A DNA stretch of 64,000 bases from Omphiscola glabra. Taxonomy: Eukaryota; Mollusca; Gastropoda; Lymnaeidae. The notes beneath the pieces are model-generated. The model had not been told where the DNA came from. It made no database searches and was given only the letters and a program-made list of their open reading frames with translations. Below, piece after piece: positions 36,501 through 51,500 of the stretch. Position 1 is the first letter of the stretch, and each line of letters starts with the position of its first letter. A program made the position numbers and the translations under genes. The DNA lies in contig OZ024807.1 in assembly GCA_964017045.1 (NCBI GenBank), forward strand, positions 17,287,941-17,351,940, given 5' to 3'.

Positions 36501-39500
36501 AAATTTGTTTGCAGTGATTTAAAAAAAAATTAGGTATAACCTATTACGGCACATTATTTTCAAGTACAATTCAATATTTCTTCTTAACATGCATACACTA
36601 ACCTAATTGTAAATGCTCTTATATTAGCTCGGTTTATAATGCTGTAATGACATATATTTTTCATCAAATCTTAAGATAATTACTATTCCTTTGAAAACAG
36701 TCATAAGTATGAGATTAAATAGACACGAACAATCTGTGTATATATAACAACTTTAATAATAATTTTACATTACACATAAGTAAACGTTTCAGCACATGCC
36801 TTCATCAGTACAACAAGACATATAAATAAGTATAAATCTAATTTACATAATATATATATATAAATATATCCTACCTAAAAAAGAGAGATAAAAACCAGAT
36901 TTATAAAATGTAAATTTGATTTATGCTTATTTATATGTCTTGTACTGATGAAGGCATGTGCCAAAACGTTTACTTATGGCAACTTACTTAATATATATTA
37001 ATATATTGACACAGATTAAATAATCTATTTTAAAGCTTTATCGCAGTCCAACACTTTTATAATAAGTATCAGCAGTTCTGCCCACCTTGCTCCTGTTGTT
37101 TTTGAATTCATAAATCTCTCCATTAGGCATTCCATTCTCATAATTTCCCTTTTTCTGTCGCGGCTGGGCTACTCTATACAGGTCTGCAAATAAATTATGT
37201 AAACATTAAAAAAAAGGGGGATCAAATTGTGACTTGTTTGTAGCTATTATAGTCACATTACATTGTGATATGTTTGTAGCTATAATAGTCACATTAAATT
37301 GTGACTGGTCTGTAGCTATTATAGTCACATTAAATTGTGACTTGTTTGTAGCTATTATAGTCACATTACATTGTGACTGGTTTGTACCTATTATAGTCAC
37401 ATTACATTGTGACTTGTTTGTAGCTATTATAATGACATTACATCTGTGGTCTAAGCAATTTTGTTACTTTGTCCCATACCCCCCACCCAAAACTCCCCCC
37501 CCCCCCAAAAAAAAAACAAAAACGACCAAACCCTGCATATCTTATTTCTTAAAATACAGTAATATAATATACAAAAAGATAAAGTTTTCAAGTCCTCCAC
37601 CCCCCACAACCTTCATTCCAGGGTGAGTTTCTCCCATGATGATCTTCTAAACTGTAGGCCATCTTGTGTCCACTCCCCATTCTTGGTGACTCAATTTTTT
37701 GAGGGCTATACGGCCTTGACCCAGGATAATCAGACTGTTGAGGCAAAAAGACGTGCGTTTCACACTCACGCTGTCAATGAATGAAAAAAAAAAGCACAAC
37801 AACATATTCATAGGTGGTCTGACTAAAATGCCAGCGGCATTGTGGAGATTTGTATCTGCTATGATCCATGAAAGTGTATGGAAATGTTTCCCTTTCACTA
37901 GCTCTAGAAACATCAATCTTTAAAATTCACACATTTATTCATATTAAAAAATATTTATAACAAAAAAAAATCAATTTATAGAAAATATAAGTCAGTGAAT
38001 AAATCACGAGTTGTTTAAAATGAATTATTTGGCAATCAAAGACCTAGATATTTATTTCTCATTGGACTTGATAAATGGTATATTTTTTTTCAGGTATGAC
38101 ATATGAAAAATAATAGAAATATATAAGAACATATAACAAAACTTAGTTGTTCAAAAAAGAATTTACAAAAAAAAATTTGTTCTCATATATTAGTTCATTA
38201 ATACACTAAACCAACATCGGGATAACACCACTACCACCACCACCACCACACCTACAGCAATTTTGTGTTGAATGTTTACATGATGGAATTAAAAATTGAC
38301 ATCGTATATGTTCAATCTTTTTTTTAAAGTGTAGATGGATTTTTATAAAATACTTTTAAGTGGAATGGCCAGGCACATAAATCAATTAGGTATCTTTGAT
38401 TTAATGAAGTCAGCCCATAAATCAATTAGATATCTTTGATTTAATGAAGTCAGCCAATGCTGATTAATGATTAATTTATTAGATCAAATAACAAAATAAT
38501 GAACAATTTAAACCTCAACCTTGCTGTAGTGAGAAGGATGCCAAGTAATTGTCTGATATTGTGTGAGAGGCTGTATGGGACAGGATGATTTCACACCACA
38601 AATAAAATGAAAAATAACCCCAAAACTTTAAGAAAATTTATTTCTGAATTTTGTTTTACTACAGCAATTCGCCATCATTTACCCTAAGATGATTACTTGG
38701 TATGATGAGACAGATTTCCATTGAAGTTTCAACAAAAATAAATCATGATAGCACTTTACATACAGCTGAAAAGTTTACATTTGAATATACTTTTTGTAAA
38801 TTAAAAATTGAACAAGCCGTTCATCTCATTAGTGGCAATAAAAGTCTGTTTTGTAAAATACTCTCTTATTCCTAAAAATTCAGACAGGGTTACTAAATTT
38901 AAACCAAAAAAAATTAGAAAAAGGTGCTAACATTCACCAAATCTGCTACAACAGCTGGAAAATTTGATGAAATCTAGAGATAGTTGAAATATAAAATATC
39001 ACAATTTACTTTATAAAATAATAGATGAGCTAACAAAGATTTTTGTGGATAGAAGTAATTTTTTTAAAAACTTTATCTGCCAGGTGGATATAAAGTGTTA
39101 AGAGCCATAAAATAAAAGCTAGTATGTTTAAACCAAATATTCAATGACAGCTACTGTGATGAGATTGAGTGCCAGATAATTTTTTAGTGCACAAAGATAA
39201 GCAAATAACATTTGGTTTCAATCTGAACAACTTGAAAGATTATATTTTGTGATATATGAGTTGCTGAGATATTAATCACTGTCATGTACTCACATCATAA
39301 TCTCTAATGTAGTCATCAGAGAAATCATCCATGCTCTTGTCATAGGTTCCATAACTTCTGGTGTCATCTGAGGGAGGGGGATAAGAATTTTCACTTTTGC
39401 TTGTGGGTCCATAAAGCTCAAAGGTATTGGTGTGACTAGTGCTCTCACTTGTTGCTGTAGTATATAAAGAGAAAAAAGGAAGAGTTTTCAAAAGTCTTGT

Positions 39501-42500
39501 AATATGTTCAGGTAAATTCTGTTCCAAGAGTAAAACTGGAAAACATAGACTTAACAGTTTATATCGCCACCATGCCAATAGGCTTCGGCCAATTTTAACC
39601 TTTTTATTCATGAAACACTAATAGGTGACTGTATAACATAGCAACAAGAAAAAAAATTCATGAATAATCACATTCTAACATGTTTAAAAATGGTTGAAAT
39701 TACAACTTTTCAATGAAAATGGCAGGTTTTAAGTCCAAGTTTTTATTTACACCTATCAATAGTCATTTTTTAAAAAATGGAATCAGATGATAATTCAGCA
39801 GTTATTAATCCAAGCTATATTAAAGCAGATACCTGTATTTAAATTTATGAGGTGAAATCATTTTCAAAGGTCAGGACACAGTTATTGAGTTTATCATTTT
39901 ATAACCTCATGTCTCACCGAACCAGCGGGAGAAAGTCACGTAATTAGTTGGGACTCAGTGCTGTGTGGAAATAAAGCGTTACATGTTCTTGAGATTAATT
40001 TCCCCTGTCCATATCGAGAAACTTGTAACTTAACCTACTCACTCACCTTCCATTCTCTTTTTCCTCCTCCTTATGAAAAACAATATGAGGCCAACATTAA
40101 GAGTTAGGATGAATACTCCAACAATGCACACAACAAGAATGATGATAACAGGAATTTCATCTGCTCCTTGGAGTTCAGATGTTGAAATATCTGCTGGGGC
40201 CACAATGTCTGAAATATATATATTTTTAATTTCAACTGAATGAGGTAACTTAAATGTAGGCCTAACCTTTATGGTAAAGATATAAAATTAAAGCTATGAT
40301 CTCTGTGTCTTCATAAATTTTTAGATAATTTCATAATGGTAACATTACAAAGATCTACTTTTCATTTTTGCTTCATTTTATCAAATTATTATAATATAAA
40401 TGTATTCAGGTCGTGGGTCACTTTACTTCCACAAAATGGGGTAGTGAATGTGTTTTTTAAAAGAAAATAAATCACAAAATGTTGCTTAAAAAGCAAATTA
40501 AATCTAAAATTAATTTAACCTCAGCCAATCTGGAAGCCAACTGAACAACATAGTTAAGGCCTACATCAAGGTTAATCATGGTGCACGACATAATGATTTT
40601 ATTAAGAAGCCGACTACATGTGTTCCCACATTATTGCATCAATTCTTTATAATGGTATAATGGCTTTAAAAGTTTACCTGAAGTTCTTGCAGTGATCCCC
40701 CTAGGCTGGTAAATACTTTCTCCTCTGTCATTGAAAGCCATCACGGTCATTTCATACTCTGTGCCCAACTCCAAACCTGATGAATAAAACAGTTTTCAAT
40801 TGCATCAATCTCCACTCCTTGATTCTAACTTTCAATACTTTCACTTTGGATCAAGACATTAAGGAAAGTCAAGACTAATTACAGGTCAATACTAATATTC
40901 AAAATGATCTAAACTTCAGTAAAGCACCAGGACCCAATAACAAGTGATACAACTGTGTTGTTGTATATGAAGAAACATGTCTTCTTGTGTGATTGACTTC
41001 AGGCAACAGGGTGTCCAATGTGAGAGTTGGATAAACAAAAAGAGTGACCTAAAAAAAAAAAGCTTTTTTTAAAAAAAAATTCAAAGTAATTTATACTTGA
41101 TTTGAAGATTGGTTTCAAACCTAATTTATAGCTGTAGAATTCACTTAAAGTAAATTTAGGTTAACTTTTTTATTTTGTATAAAAAAGGAATGCTGCAAAA
41201 TTAGAAAGGCAATCCGTGATTAACAAATCAAATCTGTAAAGCACATGTACTAATCTTTAAAAAGCATGTCTATTTGCATAAATAAATGAAAAGTTTTCTT
41301 TGACAAATATTATAAGAATAAAGTGAATAAGTTTATAAAACACAATTTAAAGTTGCAAAAAACACAACAACACAACTGGTTACCCTAGAACTCCCCAAAT
41401 AGTACAATATTGTTTCAGAGATGTATTCTGCCATTGCAAAATCTTACAAAACCATATCATAGTAGTAAATAAATAAAAATAAAGGAGCTAAAACTAACAA
41501 CTGAAAATTTATTTTTTAATCCTATAACTACCAGAACATGTAGAATTGTGAATAAATTAAAACTTTTTATTTCTGTGTTATTTAATTTATTTTTGCCATT
41601 AGAAAAGTTTTATCTAGTTTTTTTTTTTTTTTTTTTTTTACAAGACTGACGATATTTCTGACAGAAGTTCAATCATGAGATTTTATGGCTGAACTAGATT
41701 TAAAAAGCAAAAGGATAAGTACGTTTTTTACTTTAAGTACATGTTTAACTTTTTTAAGTACATGATTTTATTGTTGGAGTACGGTGAGCTTACAAAAATT
41801 TCATTTTGTATGTCTACAAATGAGCGCTGACCTTTTATCTTAAACGTTGTGGCTCCAAAAGGCCGTACATCAACATAGACGTATCCCCTTGCATCCACAG
41901 GTTTATATCTGACACGAAAAGACTGGGTTAGACCGCCATTGAATCCAGCTTTCCAAGATATAGTTATGCTGTTGGATGTTGCATTGTTAAATTCTATGTT
42001 ATATGGTGGAAGTGGCTTGCCTGAGAAACAAGAAAACAATTGATAATTACATTTTATGATTAATAATCTCCATTCAATTATAAAAATACGAACTAGTAAC
42101 AATTTAATCTTATATTTGGCAAGGTAAGAATATTCCAACAGAATGTGAAACAGCACTAATGACCCCATTACACAAGAAAGGTTCCAAACTTCAATGCACA
42201 AACTATAGAGGAATTTCCATAACAAATGTTATATAAAACATACTAAAAAAACTAATTGCCAAAATACTACAACCGTACACTGAACAAATACTAGGTGACT
42301 ACCAATATGGATTCAGACAAAACAGATAACAACTGATCAGATTTTCACCATCAGATGCCTATTTGAGAAATTTTACACATATACTATCCCAGTACATCAA
42401 CTCTATGTGGACTATAAAATGGCTTATGACAGCATTAAAAGAAAATATCTATATGAGACTCTGCCGGAGTTTGGCATTGCAACAAACTACCAAGACTGAT

Positions 42501-45500
42501 ACATGCACCATTAAACAACTCAAAAAGCAAAATCAAGGTTGAGGGAGAATATTAAAGGGAATTTCAGATTAGATGAGGCCTAAGACAAGGAGACTCCCTG
42601 TCTTGTATTCTATTTAACCTAACTTTAGAGAGAGTTATAAGAAACATACATATTGACACCCAAGGAACAATAACAGGATACTTCTGAGGGAGACCCAAGA
42701 TCCGCAACCACAAGTCCCTCTCTACAATAAACCTCTTCAGTATTTTGCATATGCTGATGAAATACCATTGTTAGGGAAAAGTAGTAAAGACATTTCACAA
42801 TCCTTTATTGACTTAGACTACACATCACTACAAGTAGGGCTGGAGGTTAACAACCAAAAAAAAACAAAATACAAGACTATGATAAGAGAAGAACAGGCTG
42901 TTGAATCTATTAAAACTAGAAACCAGACTTTTGAAAAAGTAAATATATTCAAATACCTAGGATCTTTATTAAATGAAAGAAAAGAATAACTAACAAAAAA
43001 AAAGAAAGAATATCAGCCGTAAACAGGGAATACGTCAGTAGTCAGAAAATAAATAAAGTAAAAACATTACAAGAGAAACAAAGAAAACTATTTATAAAAC
43101 TGCAATTAGACCAGTTGTAACATATGCAAGTGAAACTTAGACCCTAACAAAAATGGTAGAAAACCTATTAAACACATGGGAGAGAAAAGTTCTCCAGAAA
43201 ATATATGGACCAGCATAGGATGAATATGGATGGAGAATACAAACCAACAACAAATTGTATAGTCTACACCAGGATTCCACGATAGTGGAATAAATAAATA
43301 AAAGGGCACGCTACACTGTGCAGGACACTTAGAAAGAAGGCCAAATCACAGAGGAGTGAGGAGGGTGCACCACCAAAGCCACAGAGTAAAATGGCTCAAA
43401 GGCAGACCTAGGCTTAGATGTATGGATGATGCGGAAAATGATCTAGAGCAGCTGGGAATACGTGCATGGAAAAGAAAAGCATCACTTAGGTCTGAGTGGA
43501 AGGATATGGTGAGGCAGGCCAAAGCCCTACATGGGCTGTAGTGCCTCAGGGATAGAAGGATTCAATTATAAAATTACAAAATAGTAATAATTTATCTAAA
43601 ATCTAATCACAAATTCTAATTTCTACAGTTATTAATTAATTAATTCAAAATTTCAAAACTAGTGTTTTGGAAATACACTTTAGCTTCAAACCTGACATTT
43701 ATCATTCTTGTAAATTGTGGAAAATTATAATACAAGCAGGGTATGAATATGTTGCTAAATAGGAAGTTATCATATGTTATTTAATTTGTGTTGAATGTAA
43801 AGTAATAGTCAGAAAGAAAGATGCTGATATAAGTTACTTACTGGTTCCTGCTAAAGTTATACTGTGTGAGTCGCTCCCTTTGCTATTGGTTGCAGTGCAC
43901 ACATAAGCACCATAATCTTCTCTCTCCAAGTCTTTAATCTGCAGTGTGCTCTCAAAATGTGTTAAATTAGTCTTGTTTGTCACTATGGCATATTTACTGC
44001 TAGCTCGAAGCAGATTATTGTTCTGAAGAAGAAAAAAATATCATTCCCAAAATACAAAAAATTGAAATGAAAATTTTTTTTTTAACTTTATAAAATTTAT
44101 GAATAGAATCAACTACTTAGTGGCTCTGGATATTGAGGTTTGGAAATGAAAATATCTAAATTCCTTGGTCCTGTCATTAAGCAATACAAAGAAATTAAAT
44201 GTTGATAATATTGCACTACATTTCAACACGTAAACACAGTGAGGCATTGCATGAAGAAAGAAAAAACTTTTCCTCCACCACATAGTATTTGAAAATTACA
44301 AGAGGATAATTGGGCTCGCATACTCATCAGTCTTTGGCAACATTAAGCCCCACGTTTTGTACTGCAAAAATTGCCATATTCTCATTCATTTGATTTAAAC
44401 CTGTTTGTCTTTATTTTTGCTGTCTCAGTACATGACATTGTTTCTGTTCTTTTGGTTTGAAAAGGTGTAGCATATTTGTTATACATGTACTCTCCCCTTA
44501 ATGAAAATTGTCCATGAAATTTGTTTACCCTGGTCCAAGTGACTGTGATATCAGGAACACCTTTGCTTGAACACTTCAAACTCACGGTACTTCCTTTCTC
44601 TCCTGCCGAACGGCTGATTTCTGGGTCCTTCTGAATGACAGGAGCAACTGAAATTTCCAGTGAAACTATTTAGTTATTCTGACCAGGGATACATTATAAA
44701 AATAACCAGGCTAGTTTGATTACCAATATCTGATGCTGTGGATATACAAAAAATAACCCAAATATGCAACTAGACAAATATTCTGGTATGATGCCCCTGG
44801 GACCCATGAACTAGCCGCAAAGGCAAAATTAAATATCTCTAAGTTACTAGGTTCTTTGGCTGTGTGACCAGCTAGTGGATGGGCCAAGACTTTAGTGGCA
44901 AGCCTAATATGGTATTTTAGCTTAAATTACTACCATCTCAAATACAAAGTGCTTGACTCACATTTGACCAGCAGTTTAACACTTTTGAAATCTGGTGAAC
45001 CAATTCTGTTGTCTGCTATGCACTTAAATGTTCCACTATCCTCACTGGTCAGATCACTAATGGAGAGGTAAGAGGTATCTCCCTCTAATCTGGCCTGGGC
45101 TCGGGTCATGTCAAAGTTTTCTCGAGCCCATGTGATGATGTTTGGAATGATAGGACTGGCATCAACTCTACACGAAAATATAGCTGTTTCTCCTTCATTT
45201 AAAGACAGGCGGTTGGTAAAGTCAATAATTTCAGCAGGATCTAAGAAAGATACAAGACATGACATTTTGAACCATTGTGCACCAAGATTATTATATCTAT
45301 ATTATGAAAAAACACTTTTTTTTCTGATAACATCTGTACAGAATAAGAATACAGTGTTGTAGAGAAATTTAGATTATATAAAAGCTTGAAACAGTATGAC
45401 TGTACACATAAAAATAATATAATTTATGTTGTTTTTTTTGTTGTTGAAAAATGGGAAAAGTGTTCATTTTTAGCTTTGAAAATAACAAAAAAATTACAAA

Positions 45501-48500
45501 AAGATTCAAGAAAAAATTTGAATAAATAGAATGCACAAATGCATAAACCATTAAGGTAAAAAATTTGTTTTAAAAAAAACCCCAATACATTATAATTTAT
45601 ACTCATGCAACGAGAATTGAAAAGGATTAAAAGAAACTATCCCAACACTATACAGAACTTACATTTAACATTGATTGAGAAGTTGAATGTAGCAGAGCCC
45701 TGCTGGTTTGTTCCTTTGATCATGTAGTTTCCCTTGTCAGTCTTCTCAACACTGGAGATGTTGAGCACACCTTTATTCATCCTATAGCGTGAGGGCAGAT
45801 TAAGGAGCTGTCCATCCTTATAAAGAATGTATGTTACATCCGCCGGGTTGGCATATGCTGTCAGATTGAGGATGGCACTGTCACCCTTCTTGACATCTAC
45901 TTTAAGTGGTAGTGTTTCATTGTCAAACTCTGGCTTGACTGGTAGGTAAAATATTTTCAAAATTGCCTTTTATAACAAATTATGGTGTCCTTTAACATTT
46001 TTGACAATATTAAACAACCTTTTATTTACCATTTCCTAAATAAAAGTTGATGCAATTTTGAAGTATATTAGGGTGTTGCGAAAATTTAACAACGTAGAAA
46101 CAGCAAATATGAAATACATTTATATCTCTATAACTCTTTAAACACAGAGGTCAGGTTTTCAAAATTGTACAGCAGACACTGAAAACGTAATAACTTTTGA
46201 CATTTTTAAAACATTTGGTTGGATCATGTGACAGAAAATGCACTTTCCACTAGTTTTTACATTTTTACTGGCCATGGGGAAGCCTTAGATTTTTTAAAAA
46301 TTTTAACAAATCATTAAAAAAATTCAGACTAACCCATATTGTGTGTGTTACAGCAATGATTAATAGTAAGACATTTTATATTACTTAACTTGAAATGTGC
46401 GTCTTAATGTATTTACCTTTAGGCATCATAATAATATATTAAACAAATAAAATCCTATATTTTAACTTACACAAAACATTGAGAGTAACAGCATCATTGA
46501 CACTCCTGTCTAGTGCCCTGTTGGTAGCACGACATCCATACAAGGCATTGTGATCTCGAGAAGTTGGAATAAAACTATAGCGATTGGTGGATTTTTTACC
46601 ACCATTTTCAGCGTCAACAGTTCCTAAATGTTCACTGGTTACTCTCCGACCATTTCTAACCCATACAATTTCAGCCGGAGGGTTACTGGAGGAAGAAATG
46701 CATGTAAGGTTCAGTGGTTGACCAGCTTGAGGCTGTGAGGGATTTACTGATATTTCCACTTGAGAAGGTGGGACTGGGGAGTGAAAAAAAAGATTTCAGA
46801 AGTTCCTCAAAGAACACAGGAGAAATGTTGCAATTGATTTGTATATTTATCTCAGGCTAATTGAGTAACAGGTTATTTAAAATTATAGATAACTTGTATA
46901 TACAAAAGTATTTCATACCATAAAATTTTTTAACCAAGGCACAATTTTAAAAAATAAATCTTTAAAATAATTTAGTTTAAGGTGCCTTAATTGAAAAATT
47001 TGTGACTGGGACATTATCATCCTTCATTGACATATCCAGTTAGTAATTTCTACATCATGCAAAAAAACCTATCAAATGCTTGGAACTAGTCCATAAAATT
47101 TAAAAAAAAAAAACAGTACTTAAATGACCCATCAAATACTACATGCCTAAAAATGACCCACCAAATACTTACAATTGACTTTAAGTGTTACGCTAACTTC
47201 TAAATCAGTCGTTGTAGCCCTGTTTCCAGCTCGACATGTATATGTTGCCATGTTGTCATCAGCCTTAACATTAATGGCTATTTCTGAAGAGGCTATGTTT
47301 ATACGAGATTTGTAGTCTGATTCTCTTATTAGTTTATCACCTGGATAGAATGAATGTATTACTACTATTTTAATCTACGGATATAATTAATATTATATTA
47401 CCTGGATAAAATAAATGTATTACAAATATTTTAACCTAGGGATATTTATCCCCTTGATAGAATGAATGTATTACAATGATTTTAATCTATCTAAGGCGCT
47501 TTATATCTTTACCAAAATGAGAGTATTGTAATTATTGTAATCTAATACAGTTTGTGTCTTTGATGCAATAAAATTATAACAAATATAGTGATTGTACTGG
47601 TATCCATACCTTTAAACCACTTTAAATCTGCAGGAGGATTGCCGCCAACAGAAATGCAAGTCATTCTCTGCAAGTCTCCTGCCTTAATTGGTGTTCCTCC
47701 TTCATAACCACTGATCTCAGGCTCATTAGGTGGATCTGAATAGACAATTTATTTTATCAATGATTTCAGACTCATTAGGTGGATCTGAATAATAAATGGT
47801 ATTAATAATTTCAATGATTCGCAGTGGCTCTAGGCACATTTGTGCATCCGAATGAACATATTTAAAAAAAGATTTTAGATCAAAATAAAAAACATTATTT
47901 TTTATCATTTACAGAATTTATGCGTAAAAAATATTTACTTTAAATAAATAACATAAAGATTAGCTATTCACAACAACCTTTGACTTAATAATTTAGGAAT
48001 TAAATAAACATCTTTCTTCAAGATAATAGTTTAAAAAAATAAATAAAAGGTAAAGGATTAATTTAATACTTATTATTTCATAAAATAAACAAGTTTAAAG
48101 TTAAACATATCAACTATGAAAACCAACAGTTTTTTTTATAAAAACAATAGTTATCCCATTTAAAATTGATTTGTACACAATATAAACCCATTACATTCAA
48201 AAGAAAGAAAAAAGCTTCTTTCTTTTTAATTATTAGGAACAAAATTAGAACAAATTGTGTTTAATGCATTTTAATTTTAATGTAGGGCGTACCTTTTTTT
48301 TAATACTAATGAATGTTTGTAGTTGAAATGTTTGTGACTTTTATTTCATGTTTTGTAATTAGAATTTAACCTGATAGTTTGTGTCTTTTAATCTACTTAA
48401 GTTTATCCCAGTCCATCCCTATAGTAATTAAAAATGTGTTTACCAAAAGAAATTGTAATTATCCCGAAACAACTTTCAACAAGCTTTAGATTAACTTACA

Positions 48501-51500
48501 TAATACACTTAGTGTTTTTGTGTCAGTCACAGTTTGTCCAAATGCAGCATTAGAGGCCCGGCAGGTGTATACAGTCTCATGGTCCTTGTTATTTACTGTC
48601 ACACTTATTCGTGACCTTGTAATTTTGCCACCGTCTGGTGAGTCAATATAGGTTTCTGTATATGGAAAAAAACAATATTATTTGATTACATGTGTGACTA
48701 AGACGTTCCAACGCTAGACATTTTTGCTCAAAATTAAATTTGAGTTAAAGATGACGACTAATATTTCTTTGCCAAAAAGGAACATAGAATTTTTAAAGTC
48801 CTCAATCACTACCTCAAAAATTGATTGCAAACTATTAACAAAATACAAATATGATGTGCTAACAAAAACAAAATGTGAGGAGATTTTTTTTACCTGTGAC
48901 ATCATTACGAGGGACTTCACTACTTTTGGCATACCATATGATGGTTGCTTGTGGATTGGAATTGGATGATTCACATGTCAAAGTTATTGTATCACCAGCT
49001 TTCACTGGCTCGTCTGCTCCAGTTATTTTCACACTTGTGGGTGGAACTGAAAGAAGGCCAATAAAATTGCAATATGTGCTTGCAAATAAATGTAATATGA
49101 GTCAAGTTTATATCATGGTAGACCAATCGGTTTTTTGGAAATAAAGGAGAATGTATTTTTACTTACACTGAACCTTGAGTAAATATTCTGCTACCAGCGG
49201 TTCTTGGAGGACATGGTTGCTTACTCTGCATTGGTAGACTGCATTATTGTCAGCTGAACTGACTCTAAAGGTGTAAACGTTCGTTGATTTGATACCAAAT
49301 GTGCTGTGGTTGTGTTGTAAGACTTGATTGTTGCGATACCATGTTACACTGCCAAGGGGATTACCTCCCTCAGATGAACATGTCAGAACGAGAGTTTCAT
49401 TGACATTGATAATCCTATTATCATAGCCTGAAATCAAAGGTGGACTTGGTGGGACTGTTGAGAGAAACCAGGGATAAATTATTTTTTCATTGTGATGCAC
49501 AGATGACAGTCCAATTACTTTTCAAGAAAACATCATTTCACTGTGAAAAACTAAAGTATTCTCAGAAAGATTTGTGAGGCTCCACAAAGTTAATTTTCAC
49601 ATTTCTTTATATTTATCTACCTATGTACATTTAACAAATTAAATATAAATCAGTTCATCAAAGCAGCTGGACATAAACCAACTGAGATTAAGAAAATTGA
49701 GTTGTGTCTTATCAAGCGCAAGGCTGCACTTGGAGATTTATATTATTCTTTAACGATTACGGTTTGTTGGATTTGGAAGAAAACATCCATGCTGTTGAAA
49801 GGTATTACTTCCCCCTTTCAATTTAACCATTTTATGATTTGTGAAAATCACATTGGAAATAGATCTAAACAGTATTTTAAAATAGGAAGCAGCAAAAAAT
49901 ACATTAAAAAATATTTTTTTGCTCATACTTTTAGCTTGGATCAAGTACATTTAATCTTTTTTTACTGAATGGGCAAACATTCTGAAGGAGAGTGTGATAT
50001 TAAAGAAACATGATAAAGCATAAGAGAAACATGAACATTTATAATATTAAAGAATATAAAAAAGATAACTATTTAGTAGAAGATTTTGTGTTGACAACTT
50101 GGGAAAGATTTAAATTAGAAATTATAAAAAAATACTAGAAAAAACTTAAGATTTAAAACTAGTTCATTTCTGTACCTGATTTTAATGTAATTTACTTCCA
50201 AACATGCATTTTAAAATAAAGGCAAATGAATGCTAGAAGAAAAAATTAAAATAAATAAATAAAAATAAGTACAAACTTTCAACTTACACAGGATACTGAG
50301 AACAACACTGGTTGTAAGCGGAGGCCCAAATACAGCGCTATTTCTTGCCTGACATTTGTAGATGGCTCCATTTTCTGCTTGGTAATTTGTCAATGATATT
50401 GTTAATGTACTTCTAGCGGTTTCCCTTTTGTCATTAGTTCTTGACTCAATTCTGTATCTTATTTTATCAGTCACCTGGATTAAAATAGTAAAATTATAGT
50501 GGACTGGAAGAGTATATGAGAGCTATTTAAAATTCAGCTGCTAAAGCATCCAAGATATCCCATGAGTGAGATAATTATTTAAAAACCCTTGCCACTTTTA
50601 ACGGGATTACCCTACACCAGGCCTGCACCGGGGGGGGGGGGGGCACACAACAATGGCACTTGTCAGGGACCCGAGCTAGATAGGGGCCCGCCCTTTTTCT
50701 AGTTTATAAAATATACAAACATGTTTAAAACACGAAAGGGGCCCGAACTCTGTCAGCTGCCCGAGGTCCAGAATTTCCTATGTGCGGGCCTGCCTATACT
50801 CCCATTACTCAAAAACTTTATTTTTATTTTACTAGTTACTAACAACCTACAATTATCATTATTCACAATGGTTACGATCTAAAGTAAATATTACTGAAAG
50901 ATCCTAAATGTATTAAGTCAATGAATGAGTCATCATATTTTGTTTCGGTAATAGTCACTTTGTTTTATACATCTGTTAAGCCTGAACTCTTACAGATAAA
51001 TATTGGTTTTTAAAAAAACCTTACAAGAACTTCAGTGTTGGTCAGGACCTTTAAATCAGTGTGCTATCAATGAGGAACAGCATTAATATAGAATCTGGGT
51101 GCGGTGACCAGTACTTGCAAATAAACTGATTGTTGGAATCATTGGTGAATTAACAGCACAGTGAATGAATCAAAGAGCAAACACATGGTACAACTCACTT
51201 TTATTAGATAAAGACATATTAATGATAAGAAGATGGAAAAACTCATGTTAGAGAGAGAGAGAGAGAGAGTATACACCTTTAACTACCTAGGACCAACCAT
51301 AAATGAGGAACAGTGAAATAGTGTCACATGTTAAGTAGATGCAAACAAAAAGGCAACAGTTCATATTTTAACCAGAGAAACATAATAGGAAGCAGAATCC
51401 TCTCAATGTAAACGAATATAAAAACTGTAATGTCACTTTAAATAAAAACTGTATATATCACTATATGTGTAATAAGACCAGTTGTCATGTTTGCAAGTGA

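Noticed and set aside
37234..37626. 130-codon plus-strand ORF with repeated VAIIVTL
   Set aside because: Read-through of the 36-bp tandem repeat, antisense to nephrin.
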